From NCBI GenBank assembly GCA_022508375.1, contig JAFLVJ010000002.1, positions 1 to 64,000 on the forward strand: a DNA stretch of 64,000 bases, given 5' to 3'. Source of the stretch: Clostridiales bacterium (GTDB lineage Bacteria; Bacillota; Clostridia; Christensenellales; CAG-314). Positions 39,896-49,861 of this stretch are shown piece after piece (the first letter of the stretch is position 1; the number at the start of each line of letters is the position of its first letter). The notes below the pieces were generated by a model. That model had not been told where the DNA came from. It saw nothing but the letters and a program-made list of their open reading frames with translations, and made no database searches. A program made the position numbers and the translations under genes.

Positions 39896-40816
39896 TTATC
39901 TTTTAAGTTGACAAAGTTCCTTTGCAATTTCGCACGCTAAACGCACGTTGTTGTACACAAGTTGAATATTAGCGTCCAAACTTTTTCCTTGGGTAAGTTT
40001 TTGTATTTTATCCAGCAAAAAGGGAGTAATCTGTTTGCCCGTTATACCAAGTTCATCCGCTTCGGCAAGCGCCTTGTTGATATTTTCATCAATGTACGTC
40101 TTGTCCATTGCGTACTCATCAGGGATAGGATTGACCACAAGCATACCGCCGTGAAGTTTAAGCTGTTGCTTGGCGTAAAACGACTTGGCAATTTGCTTGG
40201 CGGAATCCAATCGGTAATCCACCTTGTAACCGCTACGTTGGGTATAAAAAGCGGGCATTTCATCTGTTTTGTAACCGATTACGGGTACGCCGCGCGTTTC
40301 CAGACATTCGAGTGTTAAGCCGATATCCAATATCGACTTGGCACCCGCACATACAACCATCACATCCGTCTGTTGTAATTCGTCCAAATCGGCGGATATA
40401 TCCATTGTCGTTTCGGAATTGCGGTGCGCTCCGCCAATGCCGCCCGTTGCAAATACGCTTACTCCTGCTAAACTACAAGCGTACATCGTGCCGGCAACCG
40501 TTGTTGCACCGTCCTTGCCCTCTGCGACAATTACAGGCAAGTCCCTGCGCGATACCTTGGCAACGCTTGTTCCGCGTTTACCGAGCAACTCGATATCCTG
40601 CGTCGAGCAACCGACCGTAAGCACGCCGCCTATAACGGCAACGGTAGCGGGGACACAGCCCGCCTGTTTAACAATTCGCTCCACCTTGAGCGCCGTTTCA
40701 ACGTTTTGCGGATAGGGCATGCCGTGGGAGATAATGGTTGACTCCAACGCCACCACCGGCAAGTTGTTATCTAACGCGTGTTGAACTTCATTGGAAACTT
40801 TCACATATTTACTCAT
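39896..40816 (-). CDS. psuG: Pseudouridine-5'-phosphate glycosidase
   Basis: PVVALESTIISHGMPYPQNVETAL; ATGGIGGAHRNSETTMDISADL; GVPVIGYKTDEMPAFY. Confidence 0.95.
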   Translation of the reverse strand: MSKYVKVSNEVQHALDNNLPVVALESTIISHGMPYPQNVETALKVERIVKQAGCVPATVAVIGGVLTVGCSTQDIELLGKRGTSVAKVSRRDLPVIVAEGKDGATTVAGTMYACSLAGVSVFATGGIGGAHRNSETTMDISADLDELQQTDVMVVCAGAKSILDIGLTLECLETRGVPVIGYKTDEMPAFYTQRSGYKVDYRLDSAKQIAKSFYAKQQLKLHGGMLVVNPIPDEYAMDKTYIDENINKALAEADELGITGKQITPFLLDKIQKLTQGKSLDANIQLVYNNVRLACEIAKELCQLKR

Positions 40817-40878
40817 ACTTTCACCTTGTATCATTGTACCATAAATCTATTCATATTTCAATTTTATTGTAAACATCG

Positions 40879-40907
40879 TTTACAAATATTTACAATTGCA
40901 TTATAAT
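40879..40907 (+). promoter_or_regulatory. Sigma-A-type promoter of pyk (5' UTR ~125 nt)
   Basis: TTTACA(40879)-N17-TATAAT(40902). Confidence 0.55.
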
Positions 40908-41038
40908 GATTATACTGCCAAATATGTGGCGTTTAACAAATGTACCGCATATTTTGTAAAGTTATAACAATATTAAATGACAAAAAACTCGTACGTAATG
41001 TCAAGTTTTTGTAGCCACTCTGGACTTTGGAGGAATAT

Positions 41039-42460
41039 ATGAGAAAAACAAAAATTATCTGCACGCTTGGACCTGCAAGTTCCACCTACGACCAAATAAA
41101 GAAAATGGCTTTAGCGGGAATGAACGTTGCGCGTATCAACATGAGCCACGGCGAATACTCCGAACATCAATCAAAGATTGACACCGTTAAGAAGGTACGT
41201 CGCTCTCTCGGCATACCCATTCCCATCATGATTGACACCAAGGGTCCGGAAATTCGTATCGGCACCTTCAAGGACGGTCAAATCGAAGTACACGAGGGAA
41301 TGCCCTTCAACTTTGTCAACACCGACGTCATAGGTGACGAAACGCAGGTATCCATAACCTACAAAAACCTGTACAAGGATATATCCGTAGGATGCAACAT
41401 CCTGCTAAACGACGGATTGCTGATATTTAAAGTAACGGAAATCAAGGGACAAACCATATACACCGTCGCGCAGAACAGCGGAACGCTATCCAACCGCAAG
41501 GGACTATTTGTACCCAACGTCAAGATAAATATGCCGTTCCTTTCCGAACAGGACAAGCGCGACCTTGAATTCGGAATAAAAAACAGCGCCGAGTTGTATG
41601 CGGCAAGCTTTGTTCAGGACGCGGCAAGCGTAAACGAAATTCGCAAGTACTTGGTGGATCACGGTGCAAAAGACGTGCGCATCATATCCAAGATCGAAAG
41701 CCAAAGCGGCGTAAATAACATTGACGAAATCATCGAGGCGTCCGACGGAATAATGGTAGCCCGTGGCGACCTAGGCGTGGAACTGCCCTACGAAAAACTT
41801 CCCGCCATTCAAAAAATGCTCATCACACGTAGCCGTATGAAGGGTAAATTCGTCATCACCGCCACCGAAATGCTGGAGAGCATGGTGACAAAACTACGCC
41901 CCACCCGCGCCGAAATCGTTGACGTTGCAAATGCCGTTTACGACGGAAGCAGCTGCGTAATGCTATCCGCCGAGAGCGCTGTGGGTATCAACCCTCCCAA
42001 CACTATCGCCACAATGGCGCGTATAGCCGAGGAGGCGGAACGCAACATCGACTACAAGGAAATGTACCGTTCATCCCCCTTCACCCTCATAGACAACACC
42101 GACGCAATATCCCACGCGGCAGTAAACACTGCATTTGACATCAATGCGAAAGCTATCGTTGTTTATACCGAAAGCGGGGTATCGGCGCGTATGGTTTCCC
42201 GCTTCCGTCCCGACGCAGTAATCGTCGCTATGGCGTCTAACGACAGGGTTTATCACCAACTTTCACCCAGTTGGGGCGTTGTTCCCACCATTTGCCAGAT
42301 ATTCGACAACACCGACGACATGTTTATCAACGCCGAGGAAACAGTCCGCCGCCTTGGAATTGCAGGCAACGGCGACAACATCGTCATAACTGCCGGCGTT
42401 CCACTCGGCAAGAGTTCGGGAACAAATCTCATAAAAGTTTCTAAACTCGAAGAAGAATAA
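41039..42460 (+). CDS. pyk: Pyruvate kinase
   Basis: MRKTKIICTLGPASSTYDQIKKMALAGMNVARINMSHG; IMIDTKGPEIRIG; DGIMVARGDLGVELPYEKLP; GGAGG RBS. Confidence 0.98.
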   Translation: MRKTKIICTLGPASSTYDQIKKMALAGMNVARINMSHGEYSEHQSKIDTVKKVRRSLGIPIPIMIDTKGPEIRIGTFKDGQIEVHEGMPFNFVNTDVIGDETQVSITYKNLYKDISVGCNILLNDGLLIFKVTEIKGQTIYTVAQNSGTLSNRKGLFVPNVKINMPFLSEQDKRDLEFGIKNSAELYAASFVQDAASVNEIRKYLVDHGAKDVRIISKIESQSGVNNIDEIIEASDGIMVARGDLGVELPYEKLPAIQKMLITRSRMKGKFVITATEMLESMVTKLRPTRAEIVDVANAVYDGSSCVMLSAESAVGINPPNTIATMARIAEEAERNIDYKEMYRSSPFTLIDNTDAISHAAVNTAFDINAKAIVVYTESGVSARMVSRFRPDAVIVAMASNDRVYHQLSPSWGVVPTICQIFDNTDDMFINAEETVRRLGIAGNGDNIVITAGVPLGKSSGTNLIKVSKLEEE

Positions 42461-42473
42461 AACTGCACATATT

Positions 42474-42512
42474 AAAAAGACTTTCTGCTTAACTAACAGA
42501 AAGTCTTTTTTA
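42474..42512 (+). terminator. Rho-independent terminator
   Basis: AAAAAGACTTTCTG...CAGAAAGTCTTTTTT. Confidence 0.85.
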
Positions 42513-42879
42513 TTTTCTTCAGTATTTCCACGTCGGCGGGGCAAAATTCGTAATTGTCCACTTCGGCAGGAGTAATCCACTTCATATCGTTGTGCTCAAG
42601 CATACGCGGTTCGCCGTCCAGTATTTCAGCATTGAACAAGGTCAGGTTGACCGTCACGTCGGGGTACTCGTGAGTAACCTGACAAAATACGTCGTTGACC
42701 TTGACGGTAATATCCAGTTCCTCCTTGCACTCACGGACAAGAGCTTGTTCCTTCGTCTCACCTTTTTCCACCTTGCCACCGACAAACTCCCAATTTAGGG
42801 CACGCTTTTTATCTTTCGGGCGTTGACATATCAAAAACTTTCCATCGCGCCATATAAGCGCTGCAACCACGTGTAGCAT
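42493..42879 (-). CDS. NUDIX hydrolase, MutT-like
   Basis: NWEFVGGKVEKGETKEQALVRECKEELDI, Nudix box GX5EX7REUXEEXGU. Confidence 0.93.
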   Translation of the reverse strand: MLHVVAALIWRDGKFLICQRPKDKKRALNWEFVGGKVEKGETKEQALVRECKEELDITVKVNDVFCQVTHEYPDVTVNLTLFNAEILDGEPRMLEHNDMKWITPAEVDNYEFCPADVEILKKIKKTFC

Positions 42880-43017
42880 ATTTACTCCTACTAAAACAAT
42901 TTTCGTCATTTGTATTGTAGCACTTTTTGATAAAGGTGTAAAACAAAATAAACCTAACATAAAAAAGGACCTAATCACTTGGATTTTAGGTCCTTTGTTG
43001 TTTGATAAATGCAGTTT

Positions 43018-43353
43018 TTACAGCAAAGCCAATGTTGCAAATCCGTAAACACCGGAAGCTAATGATCCAATTAACGATGACCATATGATAATTGCAAACA
43101 CAAGCGAAATAGCACTCAAAACAAGTCCCGCAATTGCAAAACCAACCTTTTCGCCATTTTTCTTACCTTGGATAAGACCGATCAAAGAAAGAATGAAAGC
43201 TACTGGACCTGTGAAGAAACTAAGTATAAATCCCACAAGACCCAATTTGTTTTGACCTTTCTCTTGAACAGATCCTTCTACAGCAACACCGCACTTGGGG
43301 CAAATAACTGCTTCATCTACAAGTTCTGCGCCACAGCTCTTACAATATTTCAT
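43018..43353 (-). CDS. Zinc-ribbon plus DUF4190-like membrane protein
   Basis: MKYCKSCGAELVDEAVICPKCGV followed by two TM segments. Confidence 0.75.
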   Translation of the reverse strand: MKYCKSCGAELVDEAVICPKCGVAVEGSVQEKGQNKLGLVGFILSFFTGPVAFILSLIGLIQGKKNGEKVGFAIAGLVLSAISLVFAIIIWSSLIGSLASGVYGFATLALL

Positions 43354-43489
43354 GATATTTTCCTCCTTTTAATGATTTTATAACATTATATCCCACTTCA
43401 AATGGTGAAGTCAATAAAATTGCTTAAAATAATCTGAAAAAATTTTTGCGACGGCGTAAAGTCGCGTCATTTACTATTATACAAAAAAA

Positions 43490-43513
43490 GTTCGGCAGTT
43501 ATTCCTGCCGAAC
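43490..43513 (-). terminator. Terminator hairpin
   Basis: GTTCGGCAG-GAATAA-CTGCCGAAC on the minus strand followed by TTTTTTTG. Confidence 0.85.
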
Positions 43514-43528
43514 AATGCGAACAATGTT

Positions 43529-44146
43529 TTATTTTATTGTTTTGCCCCGTTTTACGAAGTAAACGAGTATATACCACAGTATCACCAACAGTTGCATTGC
43601 CGCGCCAACAACGTAAATCATCCAAGTGTATTCCGACGCTATTATATTCAGTGCTAAATGTATCAGCAGACACAGCGTCCAAATGAGCGCCGAGGCTACT
43701 ACGCACCGTTGCCACAGCTTACCCCACATGCAACAGAACACCAATACCACAATGAGCGAAATGGGCGCAGCAGTTAAGTAGGTGTACTTTGCAACGGATG
43801 CAGCCGAAGCGGGATCAACAACCAGCCACACAAATACCACTATCGTTGCGATAAAATACACAAGTCCTGCCGAAAGTAGCGTGATGAGCCAACGCTTCGC
43901 CCAAAAGTCCTTGAATCGCAACCTCTTGCGTTTGGTATGTTCCACCAAAAAATCGTTGACCGTCACTCCGTACAAATCGGCAAGGGCTTTGAGCACCAAT
44001 ACATCGGGGATACCCTCGGCGCGTTCCCATTTGCTAACCGCCTTGTCGGAGTAATTGAGTTTGTCCGCCAGTTCCTGTTGCGTCATTTGCGCCTGTTTGC
44101 GATACGCCACAAGGTTGTCGGCAATAATTTGTTTCATATCTTCCAT
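43529..44146 (-). CDS. XRE-family HTH regulator with C-terminal membrane domain
   Basis: LVAYRKQAQMTQQELADKLNYSDKAVSKWERAEGIPDVLVLKALADLYGVTVNDFL followed by four TM segments. Confidence 0.92.
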   Translation of the reverse strand: MEDMKQIIADNLVAYRKQAQMTQQELADKLNYSDKAVSKWERAEGIPDVLVLKALADLYGVTVNDFLVEHTKRKRLRFKDFWAKRWLITLLSAGLVYFIATIVVFVWLVVDPASAASVAKYTYLTAAPISLIVVLVFCCMWGKLWQRCVVASALIWTLCLLIHLALNIIASEYTWMIYVVGAAMQLLVILWYILVYFVKRGKTIK

Positions 44147-44385
44147 AAATACATTGTATCATATATTCATCACACTGACAAGCAATAACGGGTAGCGTTT
44201 TTTGTCACTCTACTGTGAGTAGAGTTAATATTTATCAACTCTACTACGCCTCAATCACATTGTAGAATGTGCGCATGCAACAGTAGGGTGTTTCTTTTCG
44301 CTTACCGCACTATAATGTGACTGTAAAGCAAAGCGAAGGTTCAATGGCTTTTTCTTTGCAAGTCAATATTGATGTCACTCGCCGG

Positions 44386-44509
44386 TTTGAGGCGGTCCGG
44401 TGCGAGGGGCAAGGCGTGTGCGTATTTTGCGAGGGAGTTTATTAGGCGTAAATGACCGAGCAAAAACGCAAACGCCATAAAGCATAACAAGGGATATCAC
44501 CGTCTCAAA
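44386..44509 (+). ncRNA. Element A: putative structured RNA / cis-regulatory leader ending just before the degV RBS (homologous to element B at 60162-60284)
   Basis: Closing stem TTTGAGGCGG/CCGTCTCAAA; internal stem GGCGT-g-TGCGT-a-TTTTGC / GCAAAA-ACGCA-a-ACGCC; apical TTTA/TAAA; shared core GGGAG...TTA.GCGTA..TGACCGAG...AAACGCAA...AAAGCATA with element B. Confidence 0.5.
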
Positions 44510-44521
44510 AGGAGGTAATAT

Positions 44522-45391
44522 ATGTTTACATTATCCTGTGAATCAACCGTGGATTTAACACTGGATCATCTTACAAAACGAGGTATTCCCGCGATTGCCT
44601 ACACCTACACTATTGACGGCGTTGAGTACAGCGACGATATGCGTGCAGGTAACGGTCTGACAGTATTTTACAGTCAACTGATTGCCGGCAAAATGGCAAC
44701 CACCTCGCTTATCAACACGGACAGGTATTTGGAGTTTTTCCGCGCAATCCTCGACAAGGGGGATTTACTCCACGTATGCCTCAGTTCGGGATTGTCACAG
44801 TCGGCAAGCAACGCCATGCGCGCAGCCGAGTTGTTGAAACAGGAATACCCAAAACGCAAGATATACGTTATAGACTCTCTTTGCGGGTGCGTGGGATACG
44901 GACTGTTGGTGGACTGTATTGCGGATTTGCGCGATGAAGGCAAGAATATCGATTATCTTTATCGGTGGGTTATGGATAACCGCCTGATGGTACAACACCA
45001 GTTTTTTTCCACAACGCTGACGTATTTCAGACGTAGCGGGCGCATTAGCGGACCTGCGGCAATATTAGGAAATATTCTCAAGCTTTGCCCCATCATGCAC
45101 CTGGACGCTCAAGGTAAGATTGTTGCTTACGCCAAGGTGATGAGCGAAACCAAGGCAATCGCTAAGACCTTGGAGGAAATTGCGGCAAAAATCAAAAACG
45201 GCAGCGACTACGACGGCAAGATATGGCTTGGACACTCCAACTACATCAGTTCGGCAAACAAAATGGTCGAACAGCTGAAAATCGCTTACCCCAAGGCTAG
45301 TATAAGAGTATTCGATATCGGTCCCGTCATTGCCAGTCACTGCGGACCGGGAACGCTGTCTATATACTTTTGGGGAGCAATGCGAAAATAA
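44522..45391 (+). CDS. DegV family (fatty-acid binding) protein
   Basis: MFTLSCESTVDLTLDHLTKRGIPAIAYTYTIDGVEYSDDM; TTSLINTDRYLEFF; LHVCLSSGLSQSASNA; IGPVIASHCGPGTL. Confidence 0.93.
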   Translation: MFTLSCESTVDLTLDHLTKRGIPAIAYTYTIDGVEYSDDMRAGNGLTVFYSQLIAGKMATTSLINTDRYLEFFRAILDKGDLLHVCLSSGLSQSASNAMRAAELLKQEYPKRKIYVIDSLCGCVGYGLLVDCIADLRDEGKNIDYLYRWVMDNRLMVQHQFFSTTLTYFRRSGRISGPAAILGNILKLCPIMHLDAQGKIVAYAKVMSETKAIAKTLEEIAAKIKNGSDYDGKIWLGHSNYISSANKMVEQLKIAYPKASIRVFDIGPVIASHCGPGTLSIYFWGAMRK

Positions 45392-45436
45392 CAAGCATAA
45401 TAAACTCGCTTGTTAAATATGACTCACTAATAAATT

Positions 45437-45473
45437 AAGGACGGTTTGTTATTAACAAAACGTCCTTTTTTAT
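45437..45473 (+). terminator. Rho-independent terminator
   Basis: AAGGACGGTTTGTTATTAACAAAACGTCCTTTTTT. Confidence 0.8.
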
Positions 45474-45496
45474 GTTTAATTCATTTGAGCAAACCG

Positions 45497-46228
45497 CTAT
45501 TTTTTGGTATTTAACATGAAATAGAAATCGTACAGGTGCTGTCCACACTTAATTTCATTGAGCATATCCTTCTTCGTGGAATCCATGTCGTATGGCGCGC
45601 AAATCCTGCGGTAGCTCCAGGTTGTGTCGTCGTATTCGATGACAACCGCCCGCGCCAACGGCTGTGGGTGACATCCTACGCTTCCCACATCAACATACAA
45701 CCTATTACCCTTGATGTCGCACGGCTCGTGCTTGTGTCCGAAAAACACAGCGTCGGCTTCCACCCCGTCAAAAAGCGCGTCAAACGCCTCGGCGGTGGGA
45801 TACATATCAATCGGCTTGAAAAGATATTGGTCAATACCAAGGGGCATTGGATTAAATGCGTAATGGCAAAACAATATCCTACTGCCACCGCAATCGCGCG
45901 TAACATACACGGGGAAACTCTTGACCTTACGCCTTAGTTCCTCCGTTAGCGTCGCAAATACCTGTTGCTTGTGTTCGCTTGGCACGTGCGACAGGTTGCG
46001 CACCTGCGTTTGATTGTCCGCGAAGTCCCTATCGTGATTGCCTAGTAAGCACGTGACGTCCTGCCGTGACAAAAGCAGCTCGAGGCACTCCCGCGAATGA
46101 GGACCGATGTCCACCACGTCGCCCGTATGTATGATTTCTTCACAGCCTTCCCTGTCCAACAAATCCAACACCGCCGTGAGGGCGGCAAGATTGCCGTGTA
46201 TATCCGTTATTACACCTATTTTTCTCAT
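45497..46228 (-). CDS. Metallophosphoesterase, YfcE/calcineurin-like
   Basis: MRKIGVITDIHGNLAALTAVLD; HTGDVVDIGPHSRECLELL; CLLGNHDRDFAD; FGHKHEP. Confidence 0.92.
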   Translation of the reverse strand: MRKIGVITDIHGNLAALTAVLDLLDREGCEEIIHTGDVVDIGPHSRECLELLLSRQDVTCLLGNHDRDFADNQTQVRNLSHVPSEHKQQVFATLTEELRRKVKSFPVYVTRDCGGSRILFCHYAFNPMPLGIDQYLFKPIDMYPTAEAFDALFDGVEADAVFFGHKHEPCDIKGNRLYVDVGSVGCHPQPLARAVVIEYDDTTWSYRRICAPYDMDSTKKDMLNEIKCGQHLYDFYFMLNTKK

Positions 46229-46339
46229 AACAACAATTATATCCGCTAATAATATAAAAATCAACTCTACTGTTGGAATTACCGTCAAACTGTGTTACAA
46301 TACTAACACAAAAGAAATAAATGCAACTGTGGAGATCTT

Positions 46340-48679
46340 ATGATTACAGAAAAAAACAAAGTATTTCGTCTGGACACGCCAAACACAACTTATGTATTTC
46401 GCGTAAACGCGTTAAAACAACTTGAACACCTGTACTACGGCGCAAGGTTACAGGGCGAGCTTAACGATATTGATTTTATCCTAGGTAAACAGGGTACCGG
46501 ACAGGGCACCGCCATATCAATGCAATCGGATGATGGCAAGATTTTCCCCGACAACACCTGCTACGAATGTTCCAACGTAGGACGTGGCGACTACCGCGAA
46601 AATATCGTCACCGTGTGCGACAACTTAAACAGCACTGTATGCGAATTTACGTACGACGGTTTCGAGCTGATAGACAACCACGAAATACCTAACTTACCCA
46701 ACTCGCACGGTAAGGAGCAAACGCTTGCGTTGTATTTGAAAGACACAATCCGTAAGGTAAAACTTACGCTGTACTACTCAACGCTTGCGGATTGCGACGT
46801 CATCGTCAAGAGCGTTGCGGTAACCAACGAAGGCGAAGGAGAAATTCGCCTGCTACGCGTAATGAGCAATCAGTTAGACTTGGACTGCGACGAATTTACC
46901 CTTGACACTTTGGACGGAGCATGGGCGCGTGAACGTTACATTACAAGCGAAAAACTGCGCGTCGGCATAACCAAGATTGACAGCAAACGCGGAGTAAGCT
47001 CCAACTGTCACAACCCATACGTCGTACTGAAAAAGAACGATTGCAACCTTCACCACGGCGAGGCGTACGGTTTCAACCTGGTGTATTCGGGGTGTCATGC
47101 TGAGATATTCGACAAAACTCCGCTGGGTAAGGTGCGCGTGCTAAACGGATTAAACGATACCGACTTTTGTTGGCACCTGTACGCAGGCGAAACTTTTTAC
47201 ACACCCGAAGCCACTCTGTGCTACTCTAACAACGGTACAAACACCCTTTCCGAGCGCTACCACAGGTTTGTCAACGAACATATCATACCCACACAGTGGG
47301 CATACCGTGAGCGCCCGATACTTGTAAATAACTGGGAAGCCACCTACTTCAACTTTACCGAAAAGAAATTGCTTGACATTGCAAAAAAAGCCAAAAGTCT
47401 TGGCGTGGAACTGTTCGTACTGGACGACGGTTGGTTCGGCAAGCGAACAAGCGACAGCAAGGGGTTAGGCGACTGGACGGAAAACAAACACCGCTTGCCA
47501 AAGGGACTCAACGGGCTTGCGCAAAAGATAAATCAACTTGGGCTTCAATTCGGCGTGTGGGTAGAGCCGGAAATGGTAAATCCAGACAGCGACTTGTTCC
47601 GCGCGCACCCCAATTGGGCGGTGCAACATCCCAATTACACGCCGCTTGAATGTCGCAATCAACTACTGCTTGACCTGTGCAACGACGAAGTGTGCGACTA
47701 CATCATCGACGCTATGAGCAAGGTTTTTAGTTCGGCGAATATCAGCTACGTCAAGTGGGATTTCAACCGTCCGCTTACCGATTGCTATTCCGTAACGCTG
47801 GGCAACCGTCAGGGCGAATTCAACTACCGCTTTATGTGCGGATTTTACAGGATACTCAACGAACTCACACATAAATTTCCCAATATCCTATTCGAAGGCT
47901 GCGCAAGCGGAGGAAATCGCTTCGACCTTGGCGTCCTAGCCTACATGCCACAGATTTGGTGCAGTGACAACACAGACAGCTTCGACCGAGTGCGTATCCA
48001 CGAGGGCACGCTAACAGGATATCCGCAAAGCTGTATCGGAAGTCACGTTTCCGCCAGTCCCAACCATCAAACGCTACGCATCAGCACCATTGACAACCGT
48101 TTCAACACGGCGTGCATTGGCGCGTTCGGCTACGAACTGGATTTGACAATACTTTCCAAACAGGATTGCGACGCAATTTTGCACCAGATACAGTGGTACA
48201 AAAAGTACCGCAAAACTTTGCAATTCGGAACGTACCTGCAACTTACAAGCGTATTTAAAGATAACCGAGCAAGTTGGGTAATTGTATCGCAGGATAAATC
48301 ACAAGCGGTGGCAAATGTCACAAATACCGTCGCGCAAACTATACCTGCGCAAGTTACTCTCACAATTCCCAACCTGATACCGCAAGCCAAGTACAAGTTT
48401 ACGACGCGACAACAGCAATTCAGTATCAAGGCATTCGGCGGACTTATCAATATGATTTCACCGGTGCACGTTAACGAGGACGGTAAGCTTGTGGATATGA
48501 TTGCAAACCTTCACCCACTTAAAAGCGAAGTACAAAGCTACGTTTTGACGGGCGAATTGCTTGAAAAGTGCGGCGTAAAGCTCAATCAGGAGTGGTCCAG
48601 TACCGGCTACGACGGCAACACGCGAGTCATGTTCGACTTCGGCAGTCGGCTGTACTCCATTGATAAACTTGATAAATAA
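46340..48679 (+). CDS. Alpha-galactosidase, GH36
   Basis: LFVLDDGWFGKRTSDSKGLGDWTENKHRLPKGLNGLAQKINQLGLQFGVWVEPEMVNPDSDLF; YVKWDFNRPLTD; LFEGCASGGNRFDLGVLAYMPQIWCSDNTD. Confidence 0.96.
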   Translation: MITEKNKVFRLDTPNTTYVFRVNALKQLEHLYYGARLQGELNDIDFILGKQGTGQGTAISMQSDDGKIFPDNTCYECSNVGRGDYRENIVTVCDNLNSTVCEFTYDGFELIDNHEIPNLPNSHGKEQTLALYLKDTIRKVKLTLYYSTLADCDVIVKSVAVTNEGEGEIRLLRVMSNQLDLDCDEFTLDTLDGAWARERYITSEKLRVGITKIDSKRGVSSNCHNPYVVLKKNDCNLHHGEAYGFNLVYSGCHAEIFDKTPLGKVRVLNGLNDTDFCWHLYAGETFYTPEATLCYSNNGTNTLSERYHRFVNEHIIPTQWAYRERPILVNNWEATYFNFTEKKLLDIAKKAKSLGVELFVLDDGWFGKRTSDSKGLGDWTENKHRLPKGLNGLAQKINQLGLQFGVWVEPEMVNPDSDLFRAHPNWAVQHPNYTPLECRNQLLLDLCNDEVCDYIIDAMSKVFSSANISYVKWDFNRPLTDCYSVTLGNRQGEFNYRFMCGFYRILNELTHKFPNILFEGCASGGNRFDLGVLAYMPQIWCSDNTDSFDRVRIHEGTLTGYPQSCIGSHVSASPNHQTLRISTIDNRFNTACIGAFGYELDLTILSKQDCDAILHQIQWYKKYRKTLQFGTYLQLTSVFKDNRASWVIVSQDKSQAVANVTNTVAQTIPAQVTLTIPNLIPQAKYKFTTRQQQFSIKAFGGLINMISPVHVNEDGKLVDMIANLHPLKSEVQSYVLTGELLEKCGVKLNQEWSSTGYDGNTRVMFDFGSRLYSIDKLDK

Positions 48680-48696
48680 TATTTGAATAAATGATT

Positions 48697-48724
48697 GCCC
48701 CTTGAATTTTCAAGGGGCTTTTTA
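48697..48724 (+). terminator. Rho-independent terminator (likely bidirectional)
   Basis: GCCCCTTGAAttttCAAGGGGCTTTTTA. Confidence 0.85.
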
Positions 48725-48733
48725 GTAGAATTA

Positions 48734-49861
48734 CTACCCTTCTTCCACTTCAACAGTAAGTTTAACAACAAAGTTCGCGGTGGGCATTTCAGCCAATTCC
48801 TTACTGTTGCCATCCTTTTGACGGAATGCTTCGTGAAGCTTGAGTAAATCGAAGTCGAACTCCGCCTGTTGTGCCAGATATTGCTGTGCAAGCGCTTGCG
48901 CCTGTTTTTTTACTTCGTCTAATACTTCGGGAGTTATCTCTTTCTTTTTTTGAGCGGATATTGCACCGCTGACTTCTTCACTGTCCGTTCTGCCAAGACG
49001 CACCGACAACTTTATTTTTATTTCCACAACGCCTTCATCGGTGAGTTTTTGGTCTATACTCTTGTTGCTCACCTGCAACGTGCGCGTTAAGCCGTCCATT
49101 TCCGCGATAAACATGTCACCTACGGTATTGTCAAGAAACAACGACATTCCACGCGCATGTTGTTCGTCTATGTCACAGACGTATTTGTTTTTGCGAAAAA
49201 CGGCGTATTCGCGGTAAGAGAAAAACCCCTGCGTTTTGTCGGGATCGTTAGAATCCTTGTTTTCGGAGGGCACGAACTTGATTTTGTTCAAAAACCCCGT
49301 GCAATGCAATTCGCTTTGACTGCGAGCATATTTGAGCAAATTTATCGAATTTATGCCGATTTTTTTTGCCTGATCCAACATGAGAGTAGCAATGGAAAGC
49401 GAAACGCTTTGACTGAGCGCGTCACTGTTGTTGAATAAATCCTGTGCACTGCCTTCACAGCAACATATTATTGCACTTTCCTTAAGGCTGTGATGGTTGA
49501 TAAAGTACTCTATCGTAGCGGAAAAATCCACGTTTTCGTAAAAGTCCTGTCCGAAAACCAACACAACACACTGCCCCAAGGAGGCTTCCTTGCCCGTGTA
49601 TTCGGCAACGTTTTGAATAGCCTCGGCAATCGCGCGCCCCTGAACCGTGACCGTTTTGCTAAACGTTCCCACCTGCTCGGTGCCGTTTCCGGGACTGACA
49701 ACCTCGGCAGTAAGGGTAATTCCGCCGTCATCCGTACCGTCAATACCCAAGCCTAAGATAATAGCCCTGTCCAAAATATCGCTTCCCTTGAAGCTGTAAC
49801 CTACCACAAAAACCAAAACAACTACCGCAAGCACTATTGCCACGCGTTTGATATTACTCAT
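48734..49861 (-). CDS. Spore germination protein, Ger(x)C family
   Basis: SFKGSDILDRAIILGLGIDGTDDGGITLTAEVV; last gene of the gerA-gerB-gerC operon. Confidence 0.9.
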   Translation of the reverse strand: MSNIKRVAIVLAVVVLVFVVGYSFKGSDILDRAIILGLGIDGTDDGGITLTAEVVSPGNGTEQVGTFSKTVTVQGRAIAEAIQNVAEYTGKEASLGQCVVLVFGQDFYENVDFSATIEYFINHHSLKESAIICCCEGSAQDLFNNSDALSQSVSLSIATLMLDQAKKIGINSINLLKYARSQSELHCTGFLNKIKFVPSENKDSNDPDKTQGFFSYREYAVFRKNKYVCDIDEQHARGMSLFLDNTVGDMFIAEMDGLTRTLQVSNKSIDQKLTDEGVVEIKIKLSVRLGRTDSEEVSGAISAQKKKEITPEVLDEVKKQAQALAQQYLAQQAEFDFDLLKLHEAFRQKDGNSKELAEMPTANFVVKLTVEVEEG

